A stretch of DNA of 64,000 nt from Apodemus sylvaticus (GCF_947179515.1 NC_067488.1:26489039-26553038); one strand, 5' to 3'; positions 44,760 to 56,179 are shown, counted from the first letter of the stretch. Notes: generated by a model from the sequence alone, not told the origin. Program-made: numbers and translations.

Positions 44760-45055
44760 CTTGATAAGTTAATCAATAAACAGGTGCAAGGACTTGAAGG
44801 CTTGAATTCAATCCTTAGACCCATGTTCATTTTGTTTGTTGATTGATTTTTTAAAAAGCTAGATATGGTAGTATATTCTTGTAATCACACCACTGGGAAG
44901 ATGCAGGTCAATGGGTCTGTAGGGCTTCAGGCCCTGGAAAGTCTCTGTTGAGAGAGACAGATACAGACAGACACAGACGGACAGGCACACAGAGGGGATG
45001 GTACCTACCTACAGAAGCACAGCCCACGGTTGTCTCCTGGCCTCCACATGCCCCT

Positions 45056-45132
<77 letters not shown>

Positions 45133-45133
45133 C
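44760..45133 (+). mobile_element. Composite SINE ending in (CA)n(CGCA)n
   Basis: tRNA-like head ('gaattcaatccttagaccca'), B1-like middle ('gatatggtagtatattcttg'), then 'tctcctggcctccacatgcc' and the CA/CGCA tail, which alternates purine and pyrimidine for 79 bp (45055-45133). Confidence 0.6.
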
Positions 45134-45504
45134 TTCCCTTGGGAGCAGCGTAGGCCTCTGTTTCTTGGGACTTGGATGGAATTTGAAATCACAACCTACC
45201 CCAGCGTGTTGTGTAATAGCAGAACAGTAGTGTCGTGGCAATTCTGTTGTCCTTTCTTGGGTTGTTAGCTATTCTAGCTCTATAACGCCCCTCATTAACT
45301 TTTCCTTTTCCGCTGTCCCTTCACGTCTGATTCTCTAACTCTTCACTTATGAGTTAGAAACTGTCGAATCAAGCATCCGCATTGGTTTCACTTGCTTTGA
45401 CATAGTTTATAGAAAACAGTGGAAGGACAAGTTAGAACTTGCTCCCCCTCCCCTCCTTTTTCTTGGCTGTTGTGCTGTTATTTTGGGGCTTTGTCTATTT
45501 GTAT

Positions 45505-45592
45505 TTGTTTTTGAGACAGGATCTTACTCTAGCACAGGCATACCTCAAACTCATGGCAATCCTCCTGCCTCAGCCTCCCTAGTGCTTCTCTT
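45505..45592 (-). mobile_element. B1-related SINE
   Basis: 'tttttgagacaggatcttac', 'cctcctgcctcagcctccct'. Confidence 0.6.
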
Positions 45593-45952
45593 TTTTGTTG
45601 TTCTAAACTGTTTTCAAAGTGATAGGTTAGTTTATCAGCATCGTCCAAAGACGGCCATTGGACTCTTCTTTTCATCATTAATCTTTTCCAACTCCTGGGT
45701 TCGGTTGGGAAATTTCAAGCCACAGTAGTTAGGAGTTTTAAACAGTTATGCCTGTTCTCTCATTTCCAAACACGTAGTCTGTTGTAAGTAAGTGTTCCAG
45801 GTTGGTCCAAGCCTGCAGTCAGTTCTTTCTCTAAAGAATGAGTAGTGTGTGCTGGGAAATGATGCTTTGAAACCCTACATGATTGGGCTGCTCATTCTTT
45901 ATAAACGTTTCCAGGCCCGCTGGAAAGACTAGGAGGTGGATTGGTTTATCTC

Positions 45953-45959
45953 ACACACA

Positions 45960-46006
<47 letters not shown>
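45953..46006 (+). repeat. (CA)n(TC)n microsatellite
   Basis: A short CA run passes into about 40 bp of TC. Confidence 0.95.
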
Positions 46007-46567
46007 ACTTCTTAAGGCTTAGGAAATCTCACCAACTCTACTAACCTGTATATTGAACTGTTCATGGTATTTTGTTCACTGGCATAAATTCTTACCTAAT
46101 CCAGGCCACCCCAGGCTCTCTGACACTAGCATCCCATTTTGGTCTCTCTTTATTCCTACTTTCTAAATGTCTCTCTGCCAGACTAGTTGAGTGGCCTCTG
46201 CACGCACGTCATCACGCTGGCGCAGAGCGCCCTTCATTCCCTTTGACCTTCCCACCGCACTCAGACTCGATTCCGAACCCTGCCTTGCTGGCAGCCAGGG
46301 CTCTCACCTGCCGCAGGCCTCTCTCTCCCTTCTTCCCTCTGCTCCAGGCGTACTTGACTGGTTCTTTATTTTCCTATACAAGAATTGTATTCCTTCCACA
46401 GCACTATCACTGGCAAACGTGGAATTCTCCATGTTTCCTGGAGTTGGTCTAGACATGTCATCCAGGGAGCAAGTCTTCCTTTCCAGCTTTTGTGACTCCT
46501 GTTTATGTCTGTACAGAATTTTTTACTAGCTCATATCAAATGTACTTGTTTGCTTTGTTCCTGCAAA

Positions 46568-46720
46568 GGACCTAGGTCCCCAGCACCCACATGGTGATTC
46601 AGACCCACCCGGAATGCCAGGTCCAGGGGAGCCATTGCCCTCTTCTGGCCTCCAAGGACACTGGAATTACATATGGTACACATACAAACATGCAGGCAAA
46701 ACTTTCATACAAATTATGTG
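46568..46720 (+). mobile_element. B2/B3-class SINE, 5'-truncated
   Basis: 'ccccagcacccacatggtga', 'ctcttctggcctccaaggac', 'acatgcaggcaaaactttca'. Confidence 0.7.
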
Positions 46721-46824
46721 TGTCTGTATATACACACATATATATGAAATATTATAAAGCCATGAAAGAAAAAGACATTTTGTACTAATAATAATTACAG
46801 AATAATTTCCAAATTAAGAAAAAA

Positions 46825-47508
46825 GGTATGTGGGTGTGTGTGGAGGGGTGTATCTGTAGGTATGTGGGTGTGTGTATCTGTAGGTATGTGGGTGTATCTG
46901 TAGGTATGTGGGTGTGTGTATATATGTAGGTGTGTGGGTGTATATGTAGGTATGTGGGTGTGTGTATATGTAGGTGTGTGGGTGTGTGTATATGTAGGTG
47001 TGTGGGTGTGTGTATATGTAGGTGTGTGGATATGTAGGTATGTGGGTGTGTAGATATGTAGGTACGTGGGTGTATATGTAGGTATGTGGGTGTATGTGGC
47101 TATGTAGGTATGTGGGTGTGGGTGTATATGTAGGTATGAGGGTGTGGGTGTATATGTAGATATGTGGGTGTGTGTATATGTAGATATGTGGGTGTGTATG
47201 TATCTGTAGGTATGTGGGTGTGTGTGGATATTTAGGTATGTGGGTATGTGTATGTAGGTATGTGGGTGTGTGTATATGTAGGTATGTGGGTGTGGGTGTA
47301 TATGTAGGTATGTGGGTATGGGTGTATATGTAGGTATGTGGGTGTGTGTATATGTAGGTATGTGGGTGTGGGTGTATATGTAGGTATGTGGGTATGGGTG
47401 TATATGTAGGTATGTGGGTGTGTGTATATGTAGGTGTTTGGGTGTATATGTAGGGTGTGGGTGTATATGTAGGTATGTGGGTGTGTGTATATGTAGGTAT
47501 GTGGGTGT
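46825..47508 (+). repeat. TG-rich minisatellite, units of about 22-26 bp
   Basis: Units follow GGTATGTGGGTGTG...TATATGTA. At 47281-47356 three units of 26, 26 and 24 bp form a 76-bp block, which is repeated base for base at 47357-47432. The long minus-strand frame of YIYTH-type residues is a by-product. It borders directly on a B1. Confidence 0.95.
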
Positions 47509-47650
47509 TTTGGGACAGGGTTTCTCAGTGTAGCTTTAGTTTTTCTGTAATTTGCTCTGTAGACCAGGCTGGGCTCAGACTTACAGAGACCTGCCTGTTT
47601 CTTCCTCCCAAGTGCTAGGATTAAAGGCACGTGTCACCACTACCTGGCTA
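47509..47650 (-). mobile_element. B1 SINE
   Basis: 'gggacagggtttctcagtgt', 'gtagaccaggctgggctcag', 'gctaggattaaaggcacgtg'. The minisatellite may have grown from its tail side. Confidence 0.88.
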
Positions 47651-47980
47651 ATAAAGAAACCTTCTTAAAAATATATTTAAACTATACATGATCCTCAGCT
47701 CCTAATAACTCATTCAGCAAGTCAGCCACAAACTTCAGCTGGCGCTGTAAGGCACTAGGCAAAACTTCTAGTTCTTCAGTAAGCCCGGCCTATCCACCTA
47801 GTCCACTGGTCACACGAAGCCTCCATTCCACAGTAGCATGGCCACAACTCCAGAGTTCGCACTGCACGTGGCCGGGGTGCCCTTCAGCACAACTGAAGGG
47901 AGTTTCCCCTCCCTGGAAGCTCGCAGCATCAGCAGCTCAGCTGGGCTCGCCCCCTCACTGTTTCTGCTTTTTAAATGTAG

Positions 47981-48140
47981 AGATGGCCGAATCTTGGCTG
48001 CTGGAGGCAAATCCAACCACCTGCATCTGTGGTGCTTGGAGGCCAGGCAGCTCTTCAGAATCATTCAGATGCCCACGAAGGTCCGAGCTGTCCGCCATCT
48101 GGAGTTCCTGCCTGATAGCTTTGATGCTGGTTCCAATCAG
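47981..48140 (+). CDS. Tbc1d31: Tbc1d31 coding exon 6
   Basis: Acceptor TTAAATGTAG| and donor AATCAG|GTTAGT. Residues 224-277. It encodes DGRILAAGGKSNHLHLWCLE, a WD40 blade with W in the usual place, then RQLFRIIQMPTKVRAVRHLE and FLPDSFDAGSNQ. Ends in phase 0. Human has RAIRHLE, as I recall, one conservative change. Confidence 0.97.
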
Positions 48141-50045
48141 GTTAGTACCGTAAAGAGCAAGCTCCCGCCTCCAGGCCTGTTGGTCATTCACTTCTCTTCT
48201 GCAGTAATCCTTGTTCTCTGAAAGTGCTGGCCATTTCCCTGCACACGGGCTCCCCACCCCCACCCCCACACTCCGTGGTGCCCCTGCCTCACCAGCTCTC
48301 AATGTAACTAACAGCACGACCCACTCAAATCTAAAACTTTGAGTAGTTTATTTTTGTGAAGAATCTAGAGTTGAAAAAAGAATTCAGAATCTTGTTATTT
48401 ATTTAATATTACTGAGAAATAATTGTTTTACTTTATTTTACATTTTTAGTCATAGTAATGAATTTCAAAGTTAAATTCAACACGTTTCATGTGGTTGCAC
48501 ACAGACATAAATGTGCAGATGTAGGCACATTGGCATCTGTCTTATTTAAGATTTCTAAATTGTTGATGTGTTCTTATGGGTTGGTGATAAGCCTCATCCT
48601 GTCTCCTGTTGTCTGGCGTTCACTCCCTCCCGTAACTACTGCTGTTTCTCTACAGATACAGCCTTACACTCTTTTCTTAATTTGAAAATTATTCTATAAT
48701 TATCGTCAGTACAAAATGTCTTTCTCTTTCCTGGCTTTATAGTAGTTCATGTTTCTCTTTCAACTAGCCCTCTGTTATTGGGCAGTAATCTGTTCTTAGT
48801 CATTTTTCATATCCTATATGCAGGATAAAATCCAGAGTTGAGATAGTTTCACAAAGGCATATAGAACAGGGTCCTTGCAAATTGTCCTCGAGACAGCCCG
48901 CTGCACACGTGGACAGCTGTGCACGGCCAGCCAGCCACTCGAACAGTGCATGTTTCCTCTGGACACTGCCAGACGACATTTTGTAAAACAATGCTATATT
49001 GGGATATCACAGAGCCACGTGAAGTTGCACTTGTAGCCATTGTCCCTAACCCACAGGCAGCAAGAGAGAGGGTTTATTCATTTAATGCTTTCAGTATATG
49101 TTTTTAAGTTTTCAAATTATATAACAAATTTATTTTTTCCCCTTGAAGACTAGCTTCCCACCTACTCTTCAACCATAATATTACAACCTATAATCTCAGT
49201 CCACTGCCCGGACATCAGTTAGAGCAGCTGAACATAGGCAGAGAATGAGGAGTTTTACCAAGAGCAAGCGCATGTGTCTCTTTTCCACCTCTGACAGTCA
49301 GCGTGGAGGTGACGGTCAGCAACTGATCTCGGGAGGTCTCAGGAGGAGCCTGCCTGGAGAAGACAGGCCTTCCACAGTTTCCCAGCACATGTTTCTTACT
49401 GTGTAGTCAGTCAGACAGGTCTGCGCCTAAAGACACATCTCATGAGCCATCATTGTTGATCTTAAAATGTGTAATGGCTCACTAAAAATTGAGCTACCCT
49501 CTTAAAAATTATATAAAATGAACATTTTACTTTTAAAATATATTTACATCATATTAATATACACATATATACCATGTGTCTTAGTCAGGGTTTCTATTCC
49601 TGCAAAAACATGACCAAGAAGCAAGTTGGGGAGGAAAGGGTTTATTGAGCTTACACTTCCACACTGCTGTTCATCACTAAAGGAAGTTAGGACTGGAACT
49701 CAAGCAGGTCAGGAAGCAGGAGCTGATGCAGAGGCCATGGGGGGATGTTTCTTACTGGCTTGCTTCCCCTGGCTTGCTCAGCCTGCTCTTTTATAGAACC
49801 CTAGACTACCAGTCCAGAGATGGTACCACCCACAAGGGGCCCTCCCACCTTGATCACTAATTGAGAAAATTCCCCATAGCTGGATCTCATGGAGGCACTT
49901 CCCCAACTGAAGCTCCTTTCTCTGTGATAACTCCAGCTTGTGACAAGTTGACACACAAAACCAGCCAATATACCATGGTATATGCATGTAGCCTTTCAGA
50001 CTTTAGCTTTCAAATGTTAAGGCTCCATCGTTTCTGTCTCTTCAG
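48141..50045 (+). other. Tbc1d31: Tbc1d31 intron 6
   Basis: 1905-bp intron. 48141-49560 holds nothing I recognise. An LTR-like element ends close to exon 7. Confidence 0.85.
49577..49967 (-). mobile_element. LTR-like rodent repeat, copy 2
   Basis: Inverted relative to 14011-14382: starts 'tgtcttagtcagggtttcta', includes 'aagcaagttggggaggaaag' and ends 'gttgacacacaaaaccagcc'. ATATACCATG stands on both sides (49567-49576, 49968-49977), probably containing the target duplication. The end is only 78 bp before exon 7. Confidence 0.75.
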
Positions 50046-50246
50046 GTTCTGGGTGTGCTAAGTCAAGATGGGATTATGAGGTTTGTCAACATACAGACTT
50101 GTAAACTTCTCTTTGAAATTGGGACTGTTGAAGACGGAATTAGCTCATCAGTAATTAGCCCACACGGTCGGTACATAGCATCTATTATGGAAAATGGAAG
50201 TTTGAATGTATATTCTGTTCAGGCTTTAACACAAGAAATAAATAAG
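50046..50246 (+). CDS. Tbc1d31: Tbc1d31 coding exon 7
   Basis: Acceptor CTCTTCAG| and donor AATAAG|GTATGT. Residues 278-344, phase 0 at both ends, so skipping it would keep frame. It encodes VLGVLSQDGIMRFVNIQTCK and ISPHGRYIASIMENGSLNVY, the last two propeller strands sets, closing with SVQALTQEINK. Confidence 0.97.
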
Positions 50247-51140
50247 GTATGTCTTCAGGTAACTGAATCTGCTCTGTGCACTGTGATACAGTATTGCCAA
50301 CAATGAAGCATTTCCCCTGTACTGCCTTCTGACCTCATCAGGACACATCTGTCCTGGGTATATTCCCTGGCTCTTTAAGAGCTGCATCTCCAGCTCTGAC
50401 TTCTGGCCATGTCCCTTCTCAACCTGGTATCCATCCATTCAGTGTCACCTGTGACCTCTTTCCCAAGAGACAGCTTTAATTTCATCTCTTCCTCTCTGTT
50501 CTGCTCTTTATTCTCATCATCTGGGTTACAAGTCTGGGAACTCTGTCTCTTTTTTTTTCTTTTCTTCCTCTCTTTTTTCTTTCTTTTCTAACCAAGTCAC
50601 TGCTAAATCATAAGCTTTCTTATATTTGAAACTAGATATTAAATAGAGACATTATCTACCATCCACCCATCATCTGCCTATCAACTATTCATCTATCACC
50701 TACTAATCATCTATCATCATCTCGCTCTGTTGCTGTCTCTCTCTATCTTATTTACCAGTTATCATGAATCTATCCATCACCTACTAACTCAGTACTTGAG
50801 AGAATTCTATATAATTATATACCTCAAATGACAAGACTTATATATGTGTTTGTGTATGTGTGTATTTGTAAGTATTTTGTATAATAAGGGATTATAATCT
50901 GTTGTTCTTATATATACGCTACATAAAATATGCAATATAGATGCCATAGTTATTCCTTTTTGTATTTTTGGAACATTAAGTATATGCTATTTTTTAAAAT
51001 CACCATGATATTATTACATGCTCTTGCTGAGTATCTTTAGCTTTTCCACTTGAGAAAATGCTAAAGGAGATGGAAGGCGACTGAGTGAACTGTTGAGAGT
51101 GAGCCACAGACCTCGTGTTGCCGGTGCTGAGCGCACCGAG

Positions 51141-51200
51141 GCCACAGGAGGGAGAGCTAGCCCCCAGGAGGGAGAGCTAGCCTCCAGGAGGGAGAGCTAG
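51141..51200 (+). repeat. Three 20-bp tandem units
   Basis: Each 20-bp unit ends in CAGGAGGGAGAGCTAG; they differ only in the first few bases. Perfect period, no spacer. Confidence 0.95.
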
Positions 51201-51539
51201 CCCCTGATGCAACTGCCTTTTACTTTTAGGGCACATCGTACAGCGTCTCTGTGGCTGTTGCAGCTGCATAAATGTCTAGCCACGCTTCCTGTGTAAACCT
51301 CGGCTCGTCTATGCCGCTTTCTTCTGAGGTTTACTAGGTTTTCTTGTCATTGGATGACGTTCTAATGAAGTCAGCGAATTTTTATATATTCATTACAGAG
51401 GTGACATTGAATCCAGTGACATCTGGGGCTCCAGCCTTGGAACGACTGTGCTTGATGCCAAGGAAAAATCCCCAGCAGGGGAAATAACTTTATGGGCTTT
51501 AACAAAAATGTAGAAGAATGGATTGAAATTAAAGAATAA

Positions 51540-51720
51540 GGGGCTAGAGAGAAGGCACAACAGTCGAGAGCACTGGCTGCTCTTCCAGAGGACCCAGGTT
51601 CAATTCTCAGCACCCACGTGGCAGCTCACAACTGTCTGTGTAGCTCCAGCTCTAAGGAATCCAATGCCCTTATACAAACATACACGCAGGCAAAACACTA
51701 ACGCACATAAAAATAAGTAG
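51540..51720 (+). mobile_element. B3/B2-class SINE
   Basis: 'ggggctagagagaaggcaca', 'ggttcaattctcagcaccca', 'acgcaggcaaaacactaacg', A-rich tail. Confidence 0.82.
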
Positions 51721-52516
51721 TTTTTTTTTTTAAATTTAAGAATGGCAGTTCAGCAATATTAAAGACTGGTGTAATCTAGTCAGATCGTTTTGATTCCATC
51801 CTAAGATGAAGAATTAAATCACGGAAGTGAGCACTGTACCTTGTCTTCAGAACTCAGCCCATCTCATTTGTTCCTTTCCTTTGAATAAGGAAGATCATTT
51901 AATTTCAAAAGGAGTGCCATTTATGAAGAAAATGTTCTCCTGAGTAAGTTCTGCTCAAGAAAGCTGACTGTTAGATTTTTTCCCCCGTTTGCTAGCCCCT
52001 TAAAAATGAGCTCTTGAGTTGTGCATGGTGCTGCCTGAGTTGATGCTGAAGGGACTGTCAGCCCTGTGCAGACCACACCTTTGACCTCACGCAGTGCAGG
52101 GGGCCCCATGCTCGCTCAGAGGATCTGCACTGTAGCTGGGAGGGGCTTTCTCAGCGTTTCCTGGGCCATCCGTCCAGCCATGCCTTCTGTGCGAGCTGTC
52201 ATGAGGTGACTTCATTGTGGAAGTAGAAAGGGGTTTGCCATCGTATAATTTTGAGCCATCTTTTGGAAATAAATTCTACTTACTGCTGTTAGTCATATAT
52301 ATTTATCCTTTAAAAGACTTCGCCAGAAAGTGATTAATTCATCAATAAGCATTCTAAAGTATTCTTAAACATTTTAACTTAGACTTTATGCCTAAAAACT
52401 AACTGTATTAAAAAAAAGTACCTGTATAAATTAAAAACTAACTGTACAAATTAAGCTTCACATACTTTACAAGGATAGCTACATAAATACACGGAGCCTC
52501 TTTTCTCCTCTTTCAG

Positions 52517-52693
52517 CCTCCCCCTCCTCTAGTTAAAGTGATTGAAGATTTGCCCAATAATACAGTGAGTTCCAGCAATCTTAAGATGAAAATAATGTCA
52601 GGAAGAGTACAGCGGCCAGCAAGGTGTAAAGAGAGCAAAATTCAAACCCGAATACTCAAGCAAGACCTGACTGGGAGCTTAGAAAACAAGGAG
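52517..52693 (+). CDS. Tbc1d31: Tbc1d31 coding exon 8
   Basis: Acceptor CTCTTTCAG| and donor AAGGAG|GTAAGA. Residues 345-403, phase 0 at both ends. It opens with four Pro codons (PPPPLVKVIEDLP) and is rich in Ser, Lys and Arg: the linker between propeller and TBC domain. It is the least conserved exon here (for example LPNNTVSSSNLKMKIMSGRV), as expected for a flexible linker. Confidence 0.95.
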
Positions 52694-52822
52694 GTAAGAA
52701 TATTTTATCCCGGCGCTCCAGTTTGCCATGGCCTGCTCTGGACCCCCTTGTGACTTCTGGGCTGTGTGTGACCCATGATACTGAGGTGTGCTAATCTGAA
52801 CTGAGGTATCTGATTCAAGGCT

Positions 52823-53085
52823 GTGGTGGCCTGGCAAGGTGGTCCACGCCTGTAGTCCCAGCACTTAGGAGGTAGAGGCAGGACTGTGAGTTTGGGGTCA
52901 TCCTGGGTTACAGAGTGACACAGTGTCTCAAAACAAAATACAACAGACCCTCACCACCTGAGTCCCATCCTTGGAACCCACATAGTAGTCAAAAAGGAAC
53001 CAACTGTCCAAAGTGTCCATTAATCCTCACATGCGTTGTGGAGTGTACACCCACTCACATTGCACACACTAAATAAACCTTTTTA
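52823..53085 (+). mobile_element. B1-related SINE followed by truncated B3
   Basis: B1 part to about 52945 ('ccacgcctgtagtcccagca'); then 'cctgagtcccatccttggaa' and 'cctcacatgcgttgtggagt', a B3 without its head. Confidence 0.65.
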
Positions 53086-53465
53086 AAGGGTATTGCAAGT
53101 GGAAAACATGTGCAGCAAGAAAGTAGGAGAACCCAGAATATGAAATATTTTATTAAGTACCCATTTCGTATTAACTATGTGTTAAAGTGTCTTTTTGATT
53201 ATGTTGGGCTAAAAATTATGAAACTGAATTTGTCCTGTTTCTACTTTTGTTAATGTACTTGTTAGACAGTTTTAAATTCCAGCTGTGACTCATGTTGCGT
53301 TCTGCTAGCCAGTACTGCTGTAGGAGGTTGTAAGGGGAGACAGGAAGCGCACTTAGCCCTGCTCCCTCTGGAGTCTGTACCCCTTGCAGGCAGCCAATAG
53401 CATGAGCACCTTGAGGCAAAGAGATCAAAAGGTTTTGTTTTCTAAAATAAGTGTGTGCAAGAGTG

Positions 53466-53726
53466 CAGAGTGTGTGTGTGTGTGTATGTTTGTGTCTGTA
53501 TTATGTATGTATGTGTATGTATCTGTGAGTGTATGTGTGTGATACATGTGATATGTGTATATGTGTGTATGTATTATGTATGTGTGTGTATGTATGTATA
53601 TGTGCATGTTTGGTATGTGTGTGTATATGTATGTGCCTGTGTGTATGTATATATGTACGCATGTGTATGTACATGTGTGTATGCATGTGTGTGTATGTGC
53701 ATGTGTGTGAGTGTGTGTTTGTATAT
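53466..53726 (+). repeat. Degenerate (TGTA)/(TG) repeat
   Basis: About 260 bp of TG, TGTA and TATG units without fixed period. Overlapping Cys/Val/Tyr or Thr/His frames are by-products. Confidence 0.92.
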
Positions 53727-53979
53727 GTTAAGCTTTTTGAGATGAGAAGACAACTTTCAAGTCAGTTCTCCCTTTCCACTTTGGGCTCCGGGCTCACACT
53801 CTAGTTCCCAGCTGACACGGCAAGCTCTCACCGAAACACCGAGGCCTCCCATTGCCCCATGTTCTTTTCGAAAATGGTTTTCTATTATTTTTTAATTTCT
53901 TTCTGCGGAAGCATATATATTATTTTGAAATAGAAAAAATGTAAATATTCATAGAAATGTTTAACAGTATCTTCAGGGA

Positions 53980-54370
53980 ACTTTTTTATTGACAGTAAAA
54001 TACACAAGTGAAGTACACAGTTAATTTTCACAGCTTAATATACCCATGCTCCCAACGGCCACATCGGAGAGTGGGAGGCTACCACTCTAGACTCGCCTTT
54101 GCCCTGGTGACAATGCGCTTTGTGCTGGGAAGAGAGTGAGTTCTGGGGACTGAACTCTGGATTGCACATGCGTACTGAGTGTGTGTTCTGACACACCTTA
54201 GCCTCTCGGTTCCATAGGTTGGGTTACTGAATACTCTCAGGTTTCCTGAGCTTCTGCATAATTCTGTTCCTAACAGCAGGAGAGAGGGGTCTAGTTATTC
54301 CATATCCTCAGCAACACTTGGTATGTCTCACATTTGCTTTAATAATGGTTTTCTATAAATGATCAAACGT
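53980..54370 (+). mobile_element. Old L1 3'-UTR fragment
   Basis: 'gtgaagtacacagttaattt', 'attccatatcctcagcaaca' and 'cttggtatgtctcacatttg' follow old L1 3' UTR order. Confidence 0.45.
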
Positions 54371-54589
54371 CTGTGTGTGAAAGAATGTATAAAGCCAGTC
54401 ACAGCTAGGGAGAGTGAGGTCCCATCGCGCCGTGCTGGGTGTCCATGCTGGAGCTCTGTCGGCGGTGATATGGAGTGGACTTCATACCCTGTGTTTGGCT
54501 GTACTGAGGGCAGGAGAGAGGACGCGTGTCTGCCTCAGAGTCCGGGCACATGAATAGTTCTTACAGTGCTGTGCTCACTTCTGCTTCGT

Positions 54590-54680
54590 TGTGTGACGAG
54601 GCTCTCCCCTGCAGCCCAGGCTGGCTCCAAACGCTCACTCTCTGAGTGCTAAACTGCAAGCGTGTGCCACCTGCCGGTCT
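54590..54680 (-). mobile_element. B1-related SINE fragment
   Basis: 'gcagcccaggctggctccaa', 'caagcgtgtgccacctgccg'. Confidence 0.55.
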
Positions 54681-54775
54681 TATGTGCTGTGGTCTAAAGT
54701 CTGGAAGCTACCGTGGACTAGATCACCATGTTTGCAGTTGCATAACTGTCACTTACTGATATAATCTTTTTATAG

Positions 54776-54855
54776 AATGAATTGTCAGAAGGATTAAATA
54801 AAAAGCGCTTGCAAATCTTACTAAAAGGCTATGGGGAATATCCAACAAAATACAG
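54776..54855 (+). CDS. Tbc1d31: Tbc1d31 coding exon 9
   Basis: Acceptor TTTTTATAG| and donor TACAG|GTAAGC. Residues 404-429 plus 2 nt of Arg. It encodes NELSEGLNKKRLQILLKGYG and EYPTKY, the lead-in helix of the TBC domain. Confidence 0.96.
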
Positions 54856-54937
54856 GTAAGCTCCAAGTTCTTTCAATCTAAGTCAGTTTTGCTCAAAAAA
54901 AAAAATTCTTTTGTTTACAATTAAATTTTTATTTCAG
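54856..54937 (+). other. Tbc1d31: Tbc1d31 intron 9 (82 nt)
   Basis: A very short intron: GTAAGC donor, A-run, T-rich stretch ending TTTATTTCAG. Its length is near the lower limit for mammals and suits splicing by intron definition. Confidence 0.95.
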
Positions 54938-55084
54938 AATGTTTATTTGGCGTTCTTTACTACAACTGCCTGAAAATCATACTGCATTTAGTAGTTTGGT
55001 GGACAAAGGGACTCATGCGGCTTATCTCGGCCTTCAGAAGAAATACCCCATCAAAAGTAGGAAACTACTGAGAGTTTTGCAAAG
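54938..55084 (+). CDS. Tbc1d31: Tbc1d31 coding exon 10
   Basis: Acceptor ATTTCAG| and donor AAAG|GTATGC. Residues 430-478 plus 2 nt. It starts the TBC domain with RMFIWRSLLQLPENHTAFSS, in which R-x-x-x-W is the TBC motif A, and ends KYPIKSRKLLRVLQ. The IxxDxxR motif with the Arg finger, expected soon after in active TBC GAPs, is not seen. Confidence 0.97.
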
Positions 55085-56179
55085 GTATGCTCAGCGCACA
55101 GGGGCGATGCGTGGGCGGGGCCAGGGCTGCAGGGTCTCCGAGTCCCCATCTCATAAGGCCCTGTTCGCTCAGCATTGACTGTCTTTGTCTGCTTATTTCA
55201 ACACATCGTGTATGTGTGGTAGTTTGTGCTGATGTTCCAGAACATCGTAATGCCTTTCAGCTCAGCAGAAAGCTTGGCCTTTAGGACAGAAGACCCAGTT
55301 GGGGCTCTGTTCAGTCAGTACAGGAATGAGGAAGGTGGTGTCTTTCCTCCCCCATTCTTGGTTTGGGTTTTGGGTTTTGGGTTTTTTTGGTCAGGAAATG
55401 GGGTTGAAGCTACTAACTCCCAACATCACGAGATTATTGGGGTGGTTGAAGACAGTGTCACTTATAATGTGCACACCAGTTTCTAGTTCATAGAAGACAC
55501 TTGGTGCATGCTGGTCACGAACCTGCAAGTGTGTCCGGCTGCAGCCTGAGTGCTACATGGAGCTGAACATGCCTCTGAAGATGACTCAGCAGGAAACTGA
55601 AAACTTTCTTAAAACACGCAATTCTCAAGTGTGGAGTTTGTAGGTGACATGTCACATTACTAATAATGAAATATCTTTCATTATTAAGTAAATATATACT
55701 TAATTCACATTACAGGTAGAGAAAATAAGGTATACGGAGGTTGGTAATGTGATGTGGTCACATTTGTGAGATCTGGGATCGCACCCCATCTCTAGAATCC
55801 ACGGCCGTCTTTCAGAGTTAAGTTTTTATGATAAAGAACCGCAAGCATACGTGAAAGTCAGTTGAGGTGGAGAATGGCCTTGCCCCCGTCACTCCATGAG
55901 CAGCTGCTGCCTCGGGACCGTCTTGTTCATAGCTCTGCCTCTCCACACCAGCCTCCGCTGCTTCCTGAGACACTCATACACATACCGCGCTAATATGCAC
56001 ACACAAGCCTCTGGGTTAGGAAGCGAGTCCGCGTACTGCCTGCTGTGCCCGCCCCATCAAGCAAGAGCTCAGTCTGGTCTCCTCACATAGCCGCTCAGCA
56101 TCCCATTACTGGGGGAGTCCGGGAAGCTTAGGGTACACTCATTCACATCTGGATTCAATCAAGTTGCAACCTCAACCAG

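Larger units (their letters stand above)
44225..47980 (+). other. Tbc1d31: Tbc1d31 intron 5
   Basis: 3756-bp GT...AG intron with a composite SINE, a CA/CGCA repeat, a large minisatellite and B1s. No exon seen in 45600-46560. Confidence 0.85.
50247..52516 (+). other. Tbc1d31: Tbc1d31 intron 7
   Basis: 2270-bp intron with a pyrimidine-rich run (50543-50590), a degenerate ATC-rich run (50658-50780), a 20-bp triplication and a B3. 51721-52510 shows nothing recognised. Confidence 0.85.
52694..54775 (+). other. Tbc1d31: Tbc1d31 intron 8
   Basis: 2082-bp intron with B1-related, B3, TG-rich and L1-like repeats. Confidence 0.85.

Noticed and set aside
46825..47508. Regular repeats that might suggest a CRISPR array
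   Set aside because: Units are contiguous, TG-rich and vary in length, with no unique spacers; this is a nuclear minisatellite.
47232..47630. A 132-residue Tyr/Thr/His-rich minus-strand frame
   Set aside because: Encoded by the minisatellite and then by a B1.
53455..53804. Cys/Val/Tyr-rich frames
   Set aside because: By-products of the TGTA-rich repeat.
55362..55387. GGGTTTT repeats as possible telomere-like or G-quadruplex DNA
   Set aside because: Only three GGG runs, so a four-stranded G-quadruplex is not supported.
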